Shown piece by piece: positions 63,477 through 64,000 of a DNA stretch of 64,000 bases. The position numbers and the translations under genes were made by a program. Within the stretch, counting starts at the first letter, position 1, and each line of letters begins with the position of its first letter. The stretch covers positions 1,689,501 through 1,753,500 of the forward strand of contig NZ_CP062167.1 of the NCBI RefSeq assembly GCF_014844055.1, given 5' to 3'. The DNA is from Aureimonas sp. OT7. Its GTDB lineage: Bacteria; Pseudomonadota; Alphaproteobacteria; Rhizobiales; Rhizobiaceae. A model generated the notes under the pieces. The model did no database searches, was not told where the DNA came from, and saw nothing but the letters and a program-made list of their open reading frames with translations.

Positions 63477-64000
63477 TCAGTCCTTGATGACGGAAATGTC
63501 CGGAGCGTCCACAGCCTTCATGCCGACCGTGTGATAGCCCGAATCGACGTGATGCACCTCGCCGGTGACGGCCGTCGACATGTCGGACAGGAGATACAGG
63601 GCGGACTGCCCGACCTCGTCGATGGAAACGGTCCGCTTCAAGGGCGAGTTGTACTCGTTCCACTTCAGGATGTAGCGGAAGTCGCCGATGCCGGACGCCG
63701 CCAGGGTCTTGATGGGACCGGCCGAAATGGCGTTGACACGGATGGCCTTGCTGCCGAGGTCAACGGCAAGGTAACGCACAGACGCCTCGAGGGCGGCCTT
63801 GGCGACACCCATGACGTTGTAATGCGGCATCACCTTTTCCGCGCCGTAATAGGTAAGCGTCAGGATCGAGCCGCCATCGCTCATCAGGGCCTCGGCACGC
63901 TTGGCGACGGCCGTGAGCGAATAAACCGAGATGAGCATGGTCTTGGTGAAGTTGCCTTCGCTCGTGTCGACATAGCGGCCCGTGAGCTCGTCCTTGTCCG
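63477..64000 (-). CDS. fabI: enoyl-[acyl-carrier-protein] reductase [NADH] (partial, 5' end outside window)
   Basis: C-terminal part (about 174 residues) of the NADH enoyl-ACP reductase of fatty acid synthesis. The catalytic Tyr-x6-Lys lies in YNVMGVAKAALEASVRYLAVDL. RVNAISAGPIKTLAASGIGDF and SALYLLSDMSTAVTGEVHHVDSGYH are typical of the FabI C-terminus. The start and the cofactor loop lie beyond base 64000. Rhizobia often have two FabI copies; which one this is cannot be told. Followed by the histidine phosphatase gene. Confidence 0.93.
   Translation of the reverse strand, partial: DKDELTGRYVDTSEGNFTKTMLISVYSLTAVAKRAEALMSDGGSILTLTYYGAEKVMPHYNVMGVAKAALEASVRYLAVDLGSKAIRVNAISAGPIKTLAASGIGDFRYILKWNEYNSPLKRTVSIDEVGQSALYLLSDMSTAVTGEVHHVDSGYHTVGMKAVDAPDISVIKD

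Noticed and set aside
1..64000. CRISPR arrays, insertion sequences, prophage genes, integrase/attachment sites, toxin-antitoxin pairs
   Set aside because: Scanned for repeated spacers, transposase and integrase motifs and terminal repeats; none seen.

Overview
The window looks like chromosomal DNA from a high-GC alphaproteobacterium, most likely of the order Hyphomicrobiales (Rhizobiales). The genus cannot be fixed from sequence alone. Evidence: a SAM-II riboswitch in front of metZ; split ATP synthase F0 genes in the order I-a-c-b'-b; a two-domain dCTP deaminase; and runs typical of that order (S49 peptidase-glyQ-glyS, purD/ubiA/DUF6101, aroC-HDAC-xseB-dxs-tlyA-rlmD). No insertion sequence, prophage, CRISPR array, origin or rRNA is seen. 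The only RNA gene is tRNA-Gly(CCC). No gene-free stretch exceeds about 250 bases.

Layout. 1-5.2 kb: metZ (cut by the left edge) under a SAM-II riboswitch, divergent from dcd, then tRNA-Gly, then a three-gene importer of the NitT/TauT class whose ATPase is frameshifted. 5.3-12.5 kb: an SDR enzyme, a YfgM-like TPR membrane protein with der, a SleB-type wall hydrolase, and the F0 genes ending in a clear terminator. 12.5-19.5 kb, minus strand except a short glycosyltransferase: rnhB, a radical SAM protein, moaB, ispE, a TPR lipoprotein-like protein and a polyprenyl diphosphate synthase. 19.6-30.1 kb, plus strand: DUF2007 protein, tRNA methyltransferase, S49 peptidase, glyQ/glyS with a zinc metallopeptidase between them, GH25 lysozyme, threonylcarbamoyl-AMP synthase and a GlcD-type flavoprotein. 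30.2-34.9 kb: a Tat-exported Mn-phosphatase next to an FbpABC-like importer. 35.1-39.2 kb: DUF6101 protein, alcohol dehydrogenase, ubiA and purD.

39.3-55.5 kb is the accessory part. A beta-oxidation operon (FadE-like, thiolase, FadJ-like) and a second acyl-CoA dehydrogenase/enoyl-CoA hydratase pair each carry an almost identical palindrome upstream and probably share one regulator. Between them lies an 8-kb unit: a divergent LysR regulator, then a D-2-hydroxyacid dehydrogenase, an NMT1/SsuA-type ABC importer, a 293-residue protein of unknown family built from two copies of an HxHAxxETxxHP module, a PPC/DUF296 protein, a second D-2-hydroxyacid dehydrogenase and an RraA-like protein with a complete metal-aldolase motif. 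The later genes overlap and are probably translationally coupled. I read this unit as an undescribed catabolic pathway: uptake of a small organic acid, NAD-dependent oxidation to a 2-oxo acid, and metal-dependent C-C cleavage or decarboxylation. Its substrate is unknown. It is the best candidate here for a new system.

55.5-64 kb, mostly minus strand, returns to core genes: DedA protein, rlmD-like and tlyA rRNA methyltransferases coupled to dxs, xseB, a histone-deacetylase-family hydrolase coupled to aroC, a DUF1344 protein, a histidine phosphatase, and fabI cut by the right edge.
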